From NCBI RefSeq assembly GCF_021295335.1, contig NZ_JAIWOT010000001.1:1553001-1617000 (forward strand): a DNA stretch of 64,000 nucleotides. Direction: 5' to 3'. A program made the position numbers and the translations under genes. This document shows positions 34,564 to 45,272 of the stretch, one piece after another; position 1 is the stretch's first letter; every line of letters begins with the position of its first letter. This stretch comes from Komagataeibacter sp. FNDCF1. GTDB lineage: Bacteria; Pseudomonadota; Alphaproteobacteria; Acetobacterales; Acetobacteraceae. The notes under the pieces are model-generated. The model was not told where the DNA came from and ran no database searches. It saw only the letters and a list, made by a program, of their open reading frames with translations.

Positions 34564-36015
34564 ATGCCCCCCAGGATCGCCCGGCGCAGTTTCTTTAATA
34601 TCAATTACGTCATTATCATCTGCATACTGCCCATTACAGTAAGTAAAAATGGTTCCTGCGCAGATAATTACGATATCGAGATCATCCCTTCCGGCAATAT
34701 TCCCGCACATGACATTGCAGGCGCCCCCGCACACCTGATCCACGCCGACGAACAGCCGGACGCCAATACCCCAGAAGACGGCAGGGTGGTTGAAAGCGCG
34801 CGCAACGGCGTGTCGCTTTACCGTTATACGCAAAATAACATGCGCCTGACATCCAATTTGTTCAGCCAGTTTGAAAATCGCTACAACGGCCCCCTCCATC
34901 CCGACCAGAACAATGTCTGGTTCTATTCCACGACCGGCGTGGACACGGCGTTCAACCCGGTCAGGGGCTATCAGGGCAATACGTCCACGCTGCGCCTGGA
35001 CCTCAACGGTTTCAGCCAGGCGGCGGCAGGCAGTTTTGATATCGCGCTCCAGTCCAATGCCTACCGCCATGGCACTGCATGGACATGGGGCAACCTGAGC
35101 GTGATCGAGGAACTGACCAACGAGATGCTGCGCGCGCATGATACACAGGAATGGGTGGGGGAATGGGACCTGTCGGGTTTTGGCAATGACAGTCCGGCCT
35201 CCGCCCATAACCCGATGGCAGCGTTGCGGCATGGCTTCGTGTTTTCCACATGGAACAGTGGCGGTGGCTATGGCACGCAATGGCAGGCGGCCCACACCTA
35301 CAGGCAGGGAGATGCGGTGGAGGCCGGGATTGACGGCACGCTCTACTCCTTCATCGCCGTGCGCGGCGGTGTGTCGGGCGGCATGCCCCCGCCCTTTGCC
35401 GTGACAGCGGACCCGGCGCAGATCACCAGCCCCGACACCGGGCATGCCATACCCGACGGGACCCTGGCATGGGCGTTCAACGGCCGCATGCTCATGCAGG
35501 TCGGGTGCATGATCTGCATCAGCTACCAGCCCGACATGCTGCATGCCCCCGACAGGGGCATGCCGGCCGACCCCAGGACGGGAAAACGCATTCCCGTGGC
35601 CTTTGGCACCCTGCTTACGGGCGATGCGCCGGTGTACAATGCGGCACTGGATTTCAGCGTACTGCCCTATCTGGACGGCGTGCATGTCTTTACCCGCACA
35701 CAGCGCGACAGTTACCTGGATTTCTCGGCGGATGGCACGACGGGGGGACGGAACAACCATCTTCTGGGCTATGACAGTGCCCTGCACACCCTGACCTACA
35801 GGGTACGGGGCGCAACCGTGCTGAGCATAAGGGATGACGGAACACTCGTCTCCGCCGCCCCCGCGCGGATGCCCGTCATGACGCGCGCGCGGATCCGCAC
35901 CCTTCCCGCGCCGCAGCCGGGCATGGAAATATATGACAGCGATGATGATGCGCCAGCACTCTACACGCACGGGGGCTGGAAACTGATCCCGCTCGCCCCC
36001 ATGCCCCATGGATAG
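34564..36015 (+). CDS. exported protein with phage-tail-like segments, unknown function
   Basis: 483 aa. The N-terminus has a hydrophobic run (INYVIIICILPITV) like a signal or anchor. The middle holds beta-rich text (TGVDTAFNPVRGYQGNTSTL) and WQAAHTYRQGDAVEA...TLYSFIAVRGGVSG, which resembles the small carbohydrate-binding modules in phage tail and tail-fibre proteins. The end, MEIYDSDDDAPALYTHGGWKLIPL, also resembles tail-fibre termini. No other phage genes are nearby. It sits between copB and the IS-split GST, separated by 153 and 130 bp. A surface or secreted glycan-binding role is possible; function is unknown. Confidence 0.55.
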   Translation: MPPRIARRSFFNINYVIIICILPITVSKNGSCADNYDIEIIPSGNIPAHDIAGAPAHLIHADEQPDANTPEDGRVVESARNGVSLYRYTQNNMRLTSNLFSQFENRYNGPLHPDQNNVWFYSTTGVDTAFNPVRGYQGNTSTLRLDLNGFSQAAAGSFDIALQSNAYRHGTAWTWGNLSVIEELTNEMLRAHDTQEWVGEWDLSGFGNDSPASAHNPMAALRHGFVFSTWNSGGGYGTQWQAAHTYRQGDAVEAGIDGTLYSFIAVRGGVSGGMPPPFAVTADPAQITSPDTGHAIPDGTLAWAFNGRMLMQVGCMICISYQPDMLHAPDRGMPADPRTGKRIPVAFGTLLTGDAPVYNAALDFSVLPYLDGVHVFTRTQRDSYLDFSADGTTGGRNNHLLGYDSALHTLTYRVRGATVLSIRDDGTLVSAAPARMPVMTRARIRTLPAPQPGMEIYDSDDDAPALYTHGGWKLIPLAPMPHG

Positions 36016-36019
36016 GTAA

Positions 36020-37208
<1,189 letters not shown>

Positions 37209-37798
37209 TTAAGATAAACCCGCGTGGTGCGGTGCCTGCACTGGAAATCGCCCCCGGTGTCGTCCTGACCCAGAATGTTGCGGTCCTGCCCTATATTGGC
37301 GAGCAGTCGGACATTGCCGCCTTCCGCCCGCCTGCCGGTTCGGTGGAACAGGCCCGGCTGCTTGAAGCGCTGGGCTTCTGCGAGGATGTGCATGGTGCCT
37401 TTGGCCCGCTTTTCGCACCGGATGTGCCCGATGTGCTGCGTGCGCGGCTTCTGGCCGGGATCGCGCGCCGGATGGGCCAGCTTGAAGCCGCACTGGAAGC
37501 CAGCAGCAACGGCTATTTCCTGCCGACCGGCTTCACGCAGGCGGATGCCCTGATCGCGGTTATCCTGAGCTGGGCCCCGCATGTGAACGTGGATATCTCG
37601 GCCTATCCGAAAGCTGCCGCCCTGCAGGAACGGGTTTTTGCCCGCCCGGCCGCGCAGAAAGCCCTGAAAGCGGAAGGCCTGGCCTGATCCGGACAGGGAT
37701 GGCAGGGGCGTACCGTCCCCTGCCGGCCCGTTGCTGGCTGGTGGGCGCCCGCCCCGCATCGGACATATGCCAGACCACAGTCATGCACGGGCAGGCGT

Positions 37799-38353
37799 TT
37801 ACGGGACGGCAATCACCATGATTTCGATCTCGGGGCCTGTGCCTGCGCTCAGTTCGATGACGGATCGCCCGGCAGGCAGCTCAAAGTCCACCATTTTCCC
37901 GATCCCGCTGCATACCGGACCGTGCTCATGGTGAACGGAGGCAATCGCCTCCCCCGCGCGCACCACGTCCAGCCATGCCCTGGCACCCAGCATGATCCGG
38001 TATGTGCCCGGCATGGGGGCTTCAAACACCACCATGCCACCTGAACTGCCCTGAGCCGCCGGGTGCGTGGGTGGCAGGGCATATTTTACCTCCTCTACCG
38101 GATGAAGCCGGGCCATGACCGCACGACCGGGCATCAGGATCACGTTCTTCATCCCCGCCCCGTTCACCGCAGCCATCACGGGCGCGGGGGCAGCCCAGTC
38201 ACGCAGGTCATCGGGCAGTTCTGCCATTGCGCCATTACATGTGTTCCGGGCGTCCTGCGTGCCCGGCTCCGCCGCCCGCACCTGCGTGCCCACGCCACAG
38301 GGGGCCAGCGCCAGCATGGCCACCAGCATTCCCCGTTTCATATTCACGCCCAT
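37799..38353 (-). CDS. exported protein of unknown function
   Basis: 184 aa from the ATG preceded by AAGGGAACGG. A signal peptide (MKRGMLVAMLALAPCGVGTQVRA) is followed by a small beta-rich domain with LPPTHPAAQGSSGGMVVFEAP, GTYRIMLGARAWLDVV and a C-terminal GRSVIELSAGTGPEIEIMVI. This reads like a pre-peptidase C-terminal-type or other jelly-roll domain, with two Cys (NTCNG, GPVCSG) that may form a disulfide. No family assigned. It lies convergent with the split GST. Confidence 0.65.
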   Translation of the reverse strand: MGVNMKRGMLVAMLALAPCGVGTQVRAAEPGTQDARNTCNGAMAELPDDLRDWAAPAPVMAAVNGAGMKNVILMPGRAVMARLHPVEEVKYALPPTHPAAQGSSGGMVVFEAPMPGTYRIMLGARAWLDVVRAGEAIASVHHEHGPVCSGIGKMVDFELPAGRSVIELSAGTGPEIEIMVIAVP

Positions 38354-38697
38354 ACCGTTCCCTTCATGCATCCAGTGACTGTATCCTATATGATATGGAT
38401 CTGCGGATGGCCAATCCGATCAGTCCGGCATGCTGGCCTCGGCGGGAAAGACATGCGGCACACGATGACAGCCGCGCCGTGCGTGGTTTACGGGCCAGTC
38501 CGCAATGGTCATGCCCTGTCTTGCAGCATCCCGTTCTGAAACGGCCGTTGCATGATAAAAAATGCCGTCCCGCCCGCGTGTACAGATCCGTATCCCCGTC
38601 GTTGATGCAGGCCGCCCGCATACCCGCTTCATCCGGATGAAACAATTTATAAACATATCCATCCTATGAAAAACCGTATGATTCCCGGGATACGGAC
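38354..38697. other. divergent intergenic region
   Basis: 344 bp between the exported unknown (minus) and the fucosyltransferase-like gene (plus). It must hold both promoters. No supported gene or clear site seen. Confidence 0.45.
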
Positions 38698-40113
38698 ATG
38701 ACGCCAATCGGATATAACGGTATCAATCTGGGCCTGACCAACCAGAAAATAGCCTTTATCGGGCTGGTACACAGGGCGCTGAGAGAAAACAGACCGGTCT
38801 GTCTGCCGCCTTTCCTTTCTTATGAAATTGGCAGGACATCAGACAGAATCTTTCCATTCCGGGAAGTATTCCGGGTTCCTGAAATAACCCGGATACTGGA
38901 CGCATTTTCCATAAAATGGACGACGGACCACGATTTCGAAGCTGTCGATGGTTGGCATTCCTTCATGGAAGGTGCCGAAATATTCGGTGCGACCGGCCGG
39001 CAGGGCCCGGCTGCGCTGACCGGCCTGACCTGCCAGCTGGTCCATAACCTGCGGCCAACCAGCAAGGTGATGGCAATAAAAGATGAAATAAATAAAAAAA
39101 TACATCAGGACATGGGCATCCATTTCTGTGTGCAGATGCGTATAGAAAAAGACTGGGAAACCTATACCAATACAGTACTGGAAACGGCTTCAGGCAAAAA
39201 CGAGAGAAACCTGCCCACCCCGGATGAAATAATAATCAGGACCCGGGCCCTGTTCGGAAGCGATTTTTCTTCCGCCTATGTGCTGTGTGATGAACGGAAC
39301 CTGCCTGCCAGCAAGGAAACCATACGGGAAAGCATCCTGCACAGGCATAATGTCAGACTCTACTGGAAATCGGACTTCATCAGTATGGACAGCATGGAAA
39401 ACCTGCTGCTTTCCATGGTGGATTTTGAAGTGGCCCTGGCATCCCCCTTTTTTATCGGAACCAGCCGTTCGACCTTTTCATGCTTTGTGGGGTTTGAGAA
39501 ATTCTGCCGCCAGCGCGCATCATTTTCGGGCCATTACATATACAACGCACCGGGGCGGAGCATTGTGGAACGGCGCGATAATGGTACCGGCATGGACCCC
39601 GCCGCTGCCTGCGACATGCTTTACAGACGCGCACCGCTCTTCCCACCGCCCGCCACCCGCCTGCACGTTGCCATGACATTACAGGCCCATATCGCGATCA
39701 TCGGCGATTTCGAAAGCACGAACTGCGCGACAAGGGGCCTGCACAGTGGCGAACTGGTGGCGGGTGCGCCCGACGGACCGGCCGCCCGGCATATTGAAGG
39801 ATTTGCCCTGCACGCACCCGACACGTCTCCCCTGCTTGAATACCGTGTGCTGCTTCATGACAATACATGGAGCGACTGGCACCGCAGCGGCACGTATGCC
39901 GGAACCTATGGCCAGTCCCTGCCCATCCGTGGGTTTGGCGTACGCGTAACCGGCCCTGCCATGTTCAATACGGGGTGCATCTACGCCGGACGGTTTTCCG
40001 ACACGCAGGATACCGTCATGGCGCATGATGGTGAGAACTGCCAGTCGCGAAGCAGGCAGGGGAAACTGTTGTGCATGACCCTGTATTTTTATGAAAAACG
40101 CAGATTTTCATAA
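38698..40113 (+). CDS. putative O-fucosyltransferase-like protein with C-terminal ChW-type repeat
   Basis: 471 aa. Near residue 140 GIHFCVQMRIEKDW gives an HxxxxR...D pattern like the sugar-nucleotide site of GDP-fucose-type glycosyltransferases. FFIGTSRSTFSCFVGFEKF near 255 resembles the acceptor/nucleotide loop of these families. The C-terminus (about 379-418) has LEYRVLLHDNTWSDW and GTYAGTYGQSLPIRGFGVRV, a close fit to the ChW (clostridial hydrophobic W) repeat: Y-R, a W-W pair, AGT-GQ and a closing hydrophobic strand. ChW repeats are surface or cell-wall modules, unusual in acetic acid bacteria. No signal peptide. Start has GGGATACGG upstream. Enzyme class is tentative. Confidence 0.55.
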   Translation: MTPIGYNGINLGLTNQKIAFIGLVHRALRENRPVCLPPFLSYEIGRTSDRIFPFREVFRVPEITRILDAFSIKWTTDHDFEAVDGWHSFMEGAEIFGATGRQGPAALTGLTCQLVHNLRPTSKVMAIKDEINKKIHQDMGIHFCVQMRIEKDWETYTNTVLETASGKNERNLPTPDEIIIRTRALFGSDFSSAYVLCDERNLPASKETIRESILHRHNVRLYWKSDFISMDSMENLLLSMVDFEVALASPFFIGTSRSTFSCFVGFEKFCRQRASFSGHYIYNAPGRSIVERRDNGTGMDPAAACDMLYRRAPLFPPPATRLHVAMTLQAHIAIIGDFESTNCATRGLHSGELVAGAPDGPAARHIEGFALHAPDTSPLLEYRVLLHDNTWSDWHRSGTYAGTYGQSLPIRGFGVRVTGPAMFNTGCIYAGRFSDTQDTVMAHDGENCQSRSRQGKLLCMTLYFYEKRRFS

Positions 40114-40201
40114 AAATTGCGATACCTGCGCCGGGGTCTGCACGGTTTCCATCCCGGCCGCCATCTGCCGGAGGCCGGGCGTGCTCCCCGATGGGAATGG
40201 T

Positions 40202-41104
40202 TCATGTCCGTTCGAAAAAACACCGCGTCATCTCCCCCATGACCAGCCGCCCCGCGAACGAGGCCGGGCGCGTGCGGTTTGTGACCAGCGCCAGCATCAT
40301 GGGTGAAAGACGCCTGTCCGTAATCGGTGTAAAGCACAGGGTTCCCGCCCGCACTTCTTCCATCACGTCCAGACTGCTCAGTATGCCTGCCCCCAGTCCC
40401 TCGGCCACAAGGGATCTGAGCATCTGGATATTATCCGCCGAGGCCGCGACCGAGATGGGCATGTCCAGCCCCGCCAGCAGCACATCCAGTTCATGGCGCA
40501 GGGCCAGCGGCGCCTCGGGCATGACAAGCGCATAATTCGCACACTGGCTGATCCGCGCACCCTGCCGCGCCGCAAGGGGGTGGCCGGGCAGGGTCACAAA
40601 CCCCAGTGAAACAGGGGAACTGCCCACCACCACCAGATCCCGCATCATGGGCGGGTCCAGCATCAGGCCATAATCGGCCTTTCCTGCGGTTATGGCGGCG
40701 GCGATATCCCGGTTATCGAGTATGTTGGCCCGGATGGTAATGCCCGGATGGCTCTGGCGCAGCGCGCGGAACAGGCGGGGCATCGGGCCACAGGCAAGGG
40801 CCGAGATCATGGCGACTGTCACATGCCCCCGCCGCAGGCCCTGCAGGTCGGCAATCTGCTGGCGTACCCGCTCCATGCCGCGGGTCCAGTTCCGTCCCTC
40901 CGCCAGCAGGCATTCACCCGCGGGCGTCAGGCGCAGGCCCGATGGCAGCCGCTCGAACAGCGGCACGCCCAGTGCTGCTTCACCGTTGAGTATCTGCCGG
41001 TCTATGGCGGATGCGGCGATGCGCAGTTCCTCGGATGCGCGGCGAATGGAGCCGAACCGGGCCACCACCATGAAATAACGCATGAAACGTGAAAAAACCG
41101 GCAT
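40202..41104 (-). CDS. LysR-family transcriptional regulator
   Basis: 300 aa. N-terminal winged HTH at about residues 18-60 (GSIRRASEELRIAASAIDRQI and LFERLPSGLRLTPAGE). The C-terminal two-lobe effector domain contains TVAMISALACGPMPRLFRALRQ and PLALRHELDVLLAGL. LysR proteins usually sense a small molecule and control the divergent neighbour. Here that is a Rieske oxygenase starting 82 bp away on the plus strand. The intergenic DNA has an ATAT-TATG-ATAT step near 41141-41151 that may be part of a binding site. Confidence 0.92.
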   Translation of the reverse strand: MPVFSRFMRYFMVVARFGSIRRASEELRIAASAIDRQILNGEAALGVPLFERLPSGLRLTPAGECLLAEGRNWTRGMERVRQQIADLQGLRRGHVTVAMISALACGPMPRLFRALRQSHPGITIRANILDNRDIAAAITAGKADYGLMLDPPMMRDLVVVGSSPVSLGFVTLPGHPLAARQGARISQCANYALVMPEAPLALRHELDVLLAGLDMPISVAASADNIQMLRSLVAEGLGAGILSSLDVMEEVRAGTLCFTPITDRRLSPMMLALVTNRTRPASFAGRLVMGEMTRCFFERT

Positions 41105-41185
41105 GGTACACCCGCTCTCTTTTTGCGAACGGTCAAAACGATATTATGATATATACGCGAACGGGCGGATCGGGAAAGATCAGCC

Positions 41186-42289
41186 GTGACCCATGCTTTC
41201 CCCGGGATGACCGCCATGCCCACAACCGCCCCCGCTACCGATCAGCTTCCGCGCAACTGCACCTTTGAACCCGATGACTGGAAGATCCTGGCGCGCTTCT
41301 GGTACCCTGTCGCCCTTGAGCGTGACATCGGGGACAGACCGGTCGCGGCCATGCTGCTGGATGAACCGCTGGTGGTCTATCGCGCGGGAGAGGACATTGT
41401 CGTCGCGCATGACCTGTGCCCCCATCGGGGCGTGCCACTCAGCCTGGGGTCGGGTGATGGCACGGGCATCGCCTGTGCCTATCACGGTTTCCGCTTCGGG
41501 GCGGCGGGGCGCTGCGTGCGTATTCCCGCGCATCCCGATAACGCCATCCCGTCCAGGATGAACCTGCGGACGTATCCCGTTGTCAGACGCTACGGGCTGG
41601 TATGGACCTGCCTGCGGCCGGATGGCCAGTGGCCACGGGATGCCGCCACGATATCCGCCAGTGCCGACATTCCCCTCATGCCACACTGGAATGACGCGGG
41701 CTTCCAGCAGATCGTATGTCCGTCCATCGACATCCACGGATTTGCCGGGCGGCAGATGGAGGGCTTTCTTGATGTTGCCCATTTCGCCTTCGTGCATACC
41801 GCAACCTTCGCCGATGCCAACAACCCGGTCGTGCCCGCCTACAGGCCGGTACGGACGGACAAGGGGTTTGAAGTGGAATACCGCAGCACCGTGAGCAACT
41901 ACCCCATAGGGCTGGCCGACCGGGGGCGCCCCGGGTTTGAATGGCTGCGTCATTTCCGCACCCACCTGCCCTTTACCGCCACCCTGACCATTCATTTCCC
42001 CGATGACGGGCGGCTGGTGATCATGAATGCGGCCGCACCGGTTTCGGCACGGATCACACGTCTGTTCGTGCCCATCTGCCGCAATTTCGATACCGACCAG
42101 CCGGTGCAGGACGTATATGACTTCAACCGGCGCGTGTTCGAGGAAGACAAGGCCATTGTCGAATCCCAGAAGCCGGAATGCCTGCCCCTTGACCCGAAAC
42201 TGGAAGCCCATGTCCCTGCCGACCGCAGTTCCATAGCCTACCGCCGGGGGCTGCGTGACCTTGGGCTGAGCCGCTTCTTCATTTCCTGA
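41186..42289 (+). CDS. Rieske non-heme iron ring-hydroxylating/demethylating oxygenase
   Basis: 367 aa from a GTG preceded by GGGAAAGA; ATGs at codons 8 and 11 are alternatives. The Rieske cluster ligands are CPHRG (about 77) and CAYHG (about 96), with the usual 17-residue gap. The mononuclear iron site reads EGFLDVAHFAFVH (D-x2-H-x4-H). The C-terminal domain keeps LPLDPKLEAHVPADRSS. Members such as vanillate demethylase or toluenesulfonate oxygenase remove methyl groups or hydroxylate aromatic acids. No ferredoxin or reductase gene is next to it, so it must use a partner elsewhere. A LysR gene is divergent. Confidence 0.88.
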   Translation: MTHAFPGMTAMPTTAPATDQLPRNCTFEPDDWKILARFWYPVALERDIGDRPVAAMLLDEPLVVYRAGEDIVVAHDLCPHRGVPLSLGSGDGTGIACAYHGFRFGAAGRCVRIPAHPDNAIPSRMNLRTYPVVRRYGLVWTCLRPDGQWPRDAATISASADIPLMPHWNDAGFQQIVCPSIDIHGFAGRQMEGFLDVAHFAFVHTATFADANNPVVPAYRPVRTDKGFEVEYRSTVSNYPIGLADRGRPGFEWLRHFRTHLPFTATLTIHFPDDGRLVIMNAAAPVSARITRLFVPICRNFDTDQPVQDVYDFNRRVFEEDKAIVESQKPECLPLDPKLEAHVPADRSSIAYRRGLRDLGLSRFFIS

Positions 42290-42595
42290 ACCCATGTTCC
42301 GGCGCGTCAGGCCGGGTTACGATCCAGGGGACAGGACTTTGCCAGCATCCATGCGTATCATCTGCCCACGGCAGCCACATGGACGATAACCGGACCCCGT
42401 ATGACTGATCCCTTCACCACGCGCGCACCGTGCAGTACCACTACCGGTGCGGCCAGGTTATGGTCCGGCATGGTGAAAGGCTGATGGTGGGACGCAGGGG
42501 CGGACGTGCTGCTGCTATCACCATTCCGTTCGTGCTGCCCCGGGCCGAGCAGGACCATCTGATGGCGCTGACACGCAGGGTGCAGGCGCATTGCA
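42290..42595. other. intergenic region after the oxygenase
   Basis: 306 bp with several short open frames on both strands but none with a good start and a recognisable protein. I see no terminator or other structured site. Confidence 0.4.
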
Positions 42596-42982
42596 TCAAA
42601 GCACGGCAATGCGATCCCGCCACCGACCACATGGTGGAATTTCTGAAAAGTGGTTGGTGTGTAAGGGCTGGATGACCATAACGCCCTTGTCACGCCTGAC
42701 GGCCAGATGGGCCCGTACCAGGGCCCTTTTTTCGCATTCGTGGCACCACGTGCCATGCGGCAAATGCCAGTGGGGAAAACACCAGCGGAAGAAATGATCA
42801 TGCCCGCCGGGCTGCCTGTGCCGGTGCTGAAACATGGGGACACGGGCAGTCATGATCCTGAACTGACCGACCCGGACCCTGATCCGGCCACGGTGGCATT
42901 GACGACCCTGACCATGGGGCGCGCATTCAACGATTGCGGCACGCAGGCCGGGTGTACACTCCTCATGGTCGGACTGGCTCAT
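42596..42982 (-). CDS. possible small His/Cys-rich protein, unknown
   Basis: 128 aa. Start MSQSDHEECTPGLRAAI preceded by GGAGG at a 6-nt spacer, the best feature of this frame. The middle is very rich in His, Trp and Cys (HDHFFRWCFPHWHLPHGTWCHECEK), which could bind metals, but a fortuitous or frameshifted frame is equally possible because codon use is not typical and no family is recognised. It stands alone, with no operon partner. Confidence 0.3.
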   Translation of the reverse strand: MSQSDHEECTPGLRAAIVECAPHGQGRQCHRGRIRVRVGQFRIMTARVPMFQHRHRQPGGHDHFFRWCFPHWHLPHGTWCHECEKRALVRAHLAVRRDKGVMVIQPLHTNHFSEIPPCGRWRDRIAVL

Positions 42983-43568
42983 GCTGTGCCTCCGTGCGAC
43001 ATGCAGGTCACGAAATAAAAAACATATCAGCCGACCGGTAACAGACAGGACCTGCGGCCACACGCGGCACCGACCGCATGCGATCCGGCACGCCACGGAT
43101 GCCGCCCGACTCAGGAAAGGCGATGACGGGATGCATTTCACCAACCCGCCAGATTCATAAACACCTGAATATATTTTATTTTCCTACATTCATAACCTGT
43201 TGATATATATAATTTTACACTGTGTTCCTTATGGCACCAGATGCACACCTCACGGTTACGTTACCTGTTTTGCGCTTGCCGTACCAGTCCGGTCTATATA
43301 TCGATGAATACAGATGGTTCCCCGATACTGCACCGGGGCGTGTCCGGGATACCGTGCAGTCTGGAGGGAAATCATGCCCACCTGATCCATATGATCATGA
43401 TCTGTGATTCTGGATCCGGCCATGAATATTTTCCATGCCGCACCGTACCAGGGGGCACACCATGCCTTCGCCTTGTTTATACTTTCAGAAACGGGAAACG
43501 CGCATAAATATCATGCATTCTCTGCGTTTTACATGGTTTCTGAAGAATTGTACTGAAGGAATATTCTC
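42983..43568. other. long intergenic region upstream of the aldehyde dehydrogenase
   Basis: 586 bp. The middle (about 43150-43230) is strongly AT-rich, with TTGATATATA followed by TTTTACACTG, a possible promoter. Short frames here have no recognisable product. The right end carries GAAGGAATATTCTC before the aldehyde dehydrogenase start. Confidence 0.45.
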
Positions 43569-45080
43569 ATGTCAGTAGACAGCCTTACGGCGGCCCCGCC
43601 GTTCAAGTCCCGCTATGGCAACTATATTGGCGGCAAATGGGTGGCCCCCGTTGATGGTCATTACCTGACCAATACCTCCCCCGTGGATGGCCGCGTGCTG
43701 TGCGAAGTGCCTGCTTCCACCGCAGCCGACGTGGAACTGGCACTGGATGCCGCGCACAAGGCCAAGGCCGCATGGGGTGAGATGGCGCCGGCCGACCGCG
43801 CGCTGATCCTGCTCAAGGCAGCGGACATCATGGAGAAGAACCTTGATCTTCTCGCCCGCGCCGAGACATGGGACAACGGCAAGCCCATCCGCGAGACGCT
43901 GACCGCCGACATCCCGCTGGCCATCGACCATTTCCGTTACTTCGCCGGCTGCATCCGTGCGCAGGAAGGCACGCTGAGCGAGATCGACGCCACCACCATC
44001 GCCTACCATTTCCACGAACCGCTAGGCGTCGTGGCCCAGATCATTCCGTGGAACTTCCCGCTGCTGATGGGTTCGTGGAAGCTGGCCCCCGCACTGGTCG
44101 CCGGTAACTGCGTGGTCATGAAGCCCGCCGAAAGCACGCCCGCTTCCATGCTGGTGCTGATGGAACTGATCGGTGACCTGTTCCCGCCCGGCACGCTGAA
44201 CATCGTCAACGGCCTGGGCCGCGACGTGGGCGCCGCCCTGTCCAACAGCGACCGCATTGCCAAGATCGCCTTCACCGGTTCCACCCCGACCGGCAAGATG
44301 ATCGCGCATGCTGCCGCCGAACACCTGATCCCGGCAACGCTGGAACTGGGTGGCAAGTCGCCGAACATCTTCTTTGCCGACATCATGGACAAGGATGACG
44401 ATTACCTGGACAAGGCGATCGAAGGCTTCACCATGTTCGCGCTCAACCAGGGCCAGATCTGCTCCTGCCCCAGCCGTGCGCTGGTGCATGAATCGATCTA
44501 CGAGAAGTTCATGGAACGCACCCTGCCCCGCATCAAGGCGATCCGCCAGGGCAACCCGCTGGACCCCAACACCATGATGGGTGCCCAGAACTCCCACGGT
44601 CATCAGGAAAAGATCCTGTCCTACATCGATATCGGCAAGGGCGAAGGCGCCCAGCTGCTGACCGGTGGCGGCCGTCCCGACCTTGGTGGCGACCTGAACA
44701 ACGGGTGCTACGTGCAGCCGACCGTGTTCAAGGGCGACAACAAGATGCGCATCTTCCAGGAAGAAATCTTTGGCCCGGTTCTGGCCGTGACCACCTTCAA
44801 GACGGAAGAAGAAGCGCTGGCCATCGCCAACGACACCCCCTTCGGCCTTGGCTCGGGTGTGTGGAGCCGCGATGCCAACACCTGCTACCGCATGGGCCGC
44901 GGGCTTGAAGCGGGTCGCGTATGGATCAACTGCTACCATGTCTATCCCGCGCATGCGGCATTTGGTGGCTACAAGAAGTCCGGCATCGGACGCGAGACCC
45001 ACAAGATGGTGCTCGAACACTACCAGCAGACCAAGAACATGCTGGTCAGCTACAGCGAGAAGAAGCGCGGCTTCTTTTGA
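43569..45080 (+). CDS. exaC: NAD-dependent aldehyde dehydrogenase, ExaC/AcoD type
   Basis: 503 aa. The N-terminus [16 protein letters not shown] and the [37 protein letters not shown] stretch are diagnostic of the ExaC/AcoD group used for acetaldehyde oxidation. Catalytic Asn in IPWNFPLL, Glu in TLELGGKSP and Cys in [13 protein letters not shown] (about residue 298). It oxidises acetaldehyde to acetate in the cytosol with NAD+, complementing the periplasmic PQQ/heme system of acetic acid bacteria. The type II NADH dehydrogenase gene follows by about 190 bp and can reoxidise the NADH. A hairpin at 45122-45156 separates them. Confidence 0.93.
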   Translation: MSVDSLTAAPPFKSRYGNYIGGKWVAPVDGHYLTNTSPVDGRVLCEVPASTAADVELALDAAHKAKAAWGEMAPADRALILLKAADIMEKNLDLLARAETWDNGKPIRETLTADIPLAIDHFRYFAGCIRAQEGTLSEIDATTIAYHFHEPLGVVAQIIPWNFPLLMGSWKLAPALVAGNCVVMKPAESTPASMLVLMELIGDLFPPGTLNIVNGLGRDVGAALSNSDRIAKIAFTGSTPTGKMIAHAAAEHLIPATLELGGKSPNIFFADIMDKDDDYLDKAIEGFTMFALNQGQICSCPSRALVHESIYEKFMERTLPRIKAIRQGNPLDPNTMMGAQNSHGHQEKILSYIDIGKGEGAQLLTGGGRPDLGGDLNNGCYVQPTVFKGDNKMRIFQEEIFGPVLAVTTFKTEEEALAIANDTPFGLGSGVWSRDANTCYRMGRGLEAGRVWINCYHVYPAHAAFGGYKKSGIGRETHKMVLEHYQQTKNMLVSYSEKKRGFF

Positions 45081-45121
45081 TGCCGGGGCGGTGAAAACCG
45101 CCACACCCTGAGCGACAGGCA

Positions 45122-45156
45122 GGACGGCCGGGCCGGGTTTACCGGCTCGGCCGTCC
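45122..45156 (+). terminator. hairpin after exaC
   Basis: GGACGGCCGGGCCGG / CCGGCTCGGCCGTCC arms with one mismatch and a 5-nt loop. It lies 42 bp after the stop. No T-tract, so it may be partial. Confidence 0.55.
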
Positions 45157-45272
45157 GGTGTCGTACCCATGCCGACAGGGTAGGAGCAGACGGATTTTTT
45201 TTGATTTAATGCATGCAGCAGGTTTTCCCCCCGGGGGCGGGGTGCTGTGCGGCAGGGTTGGAGGAATGTAGG

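Noticed and set aside
43231-43247. Sigma-54 promoter before exaC (TGGCAC... GCA)
   Set aside because: The spacing between GG and GC is 8 instead of 10 nt, so it does not fit the -24/-12 rule.
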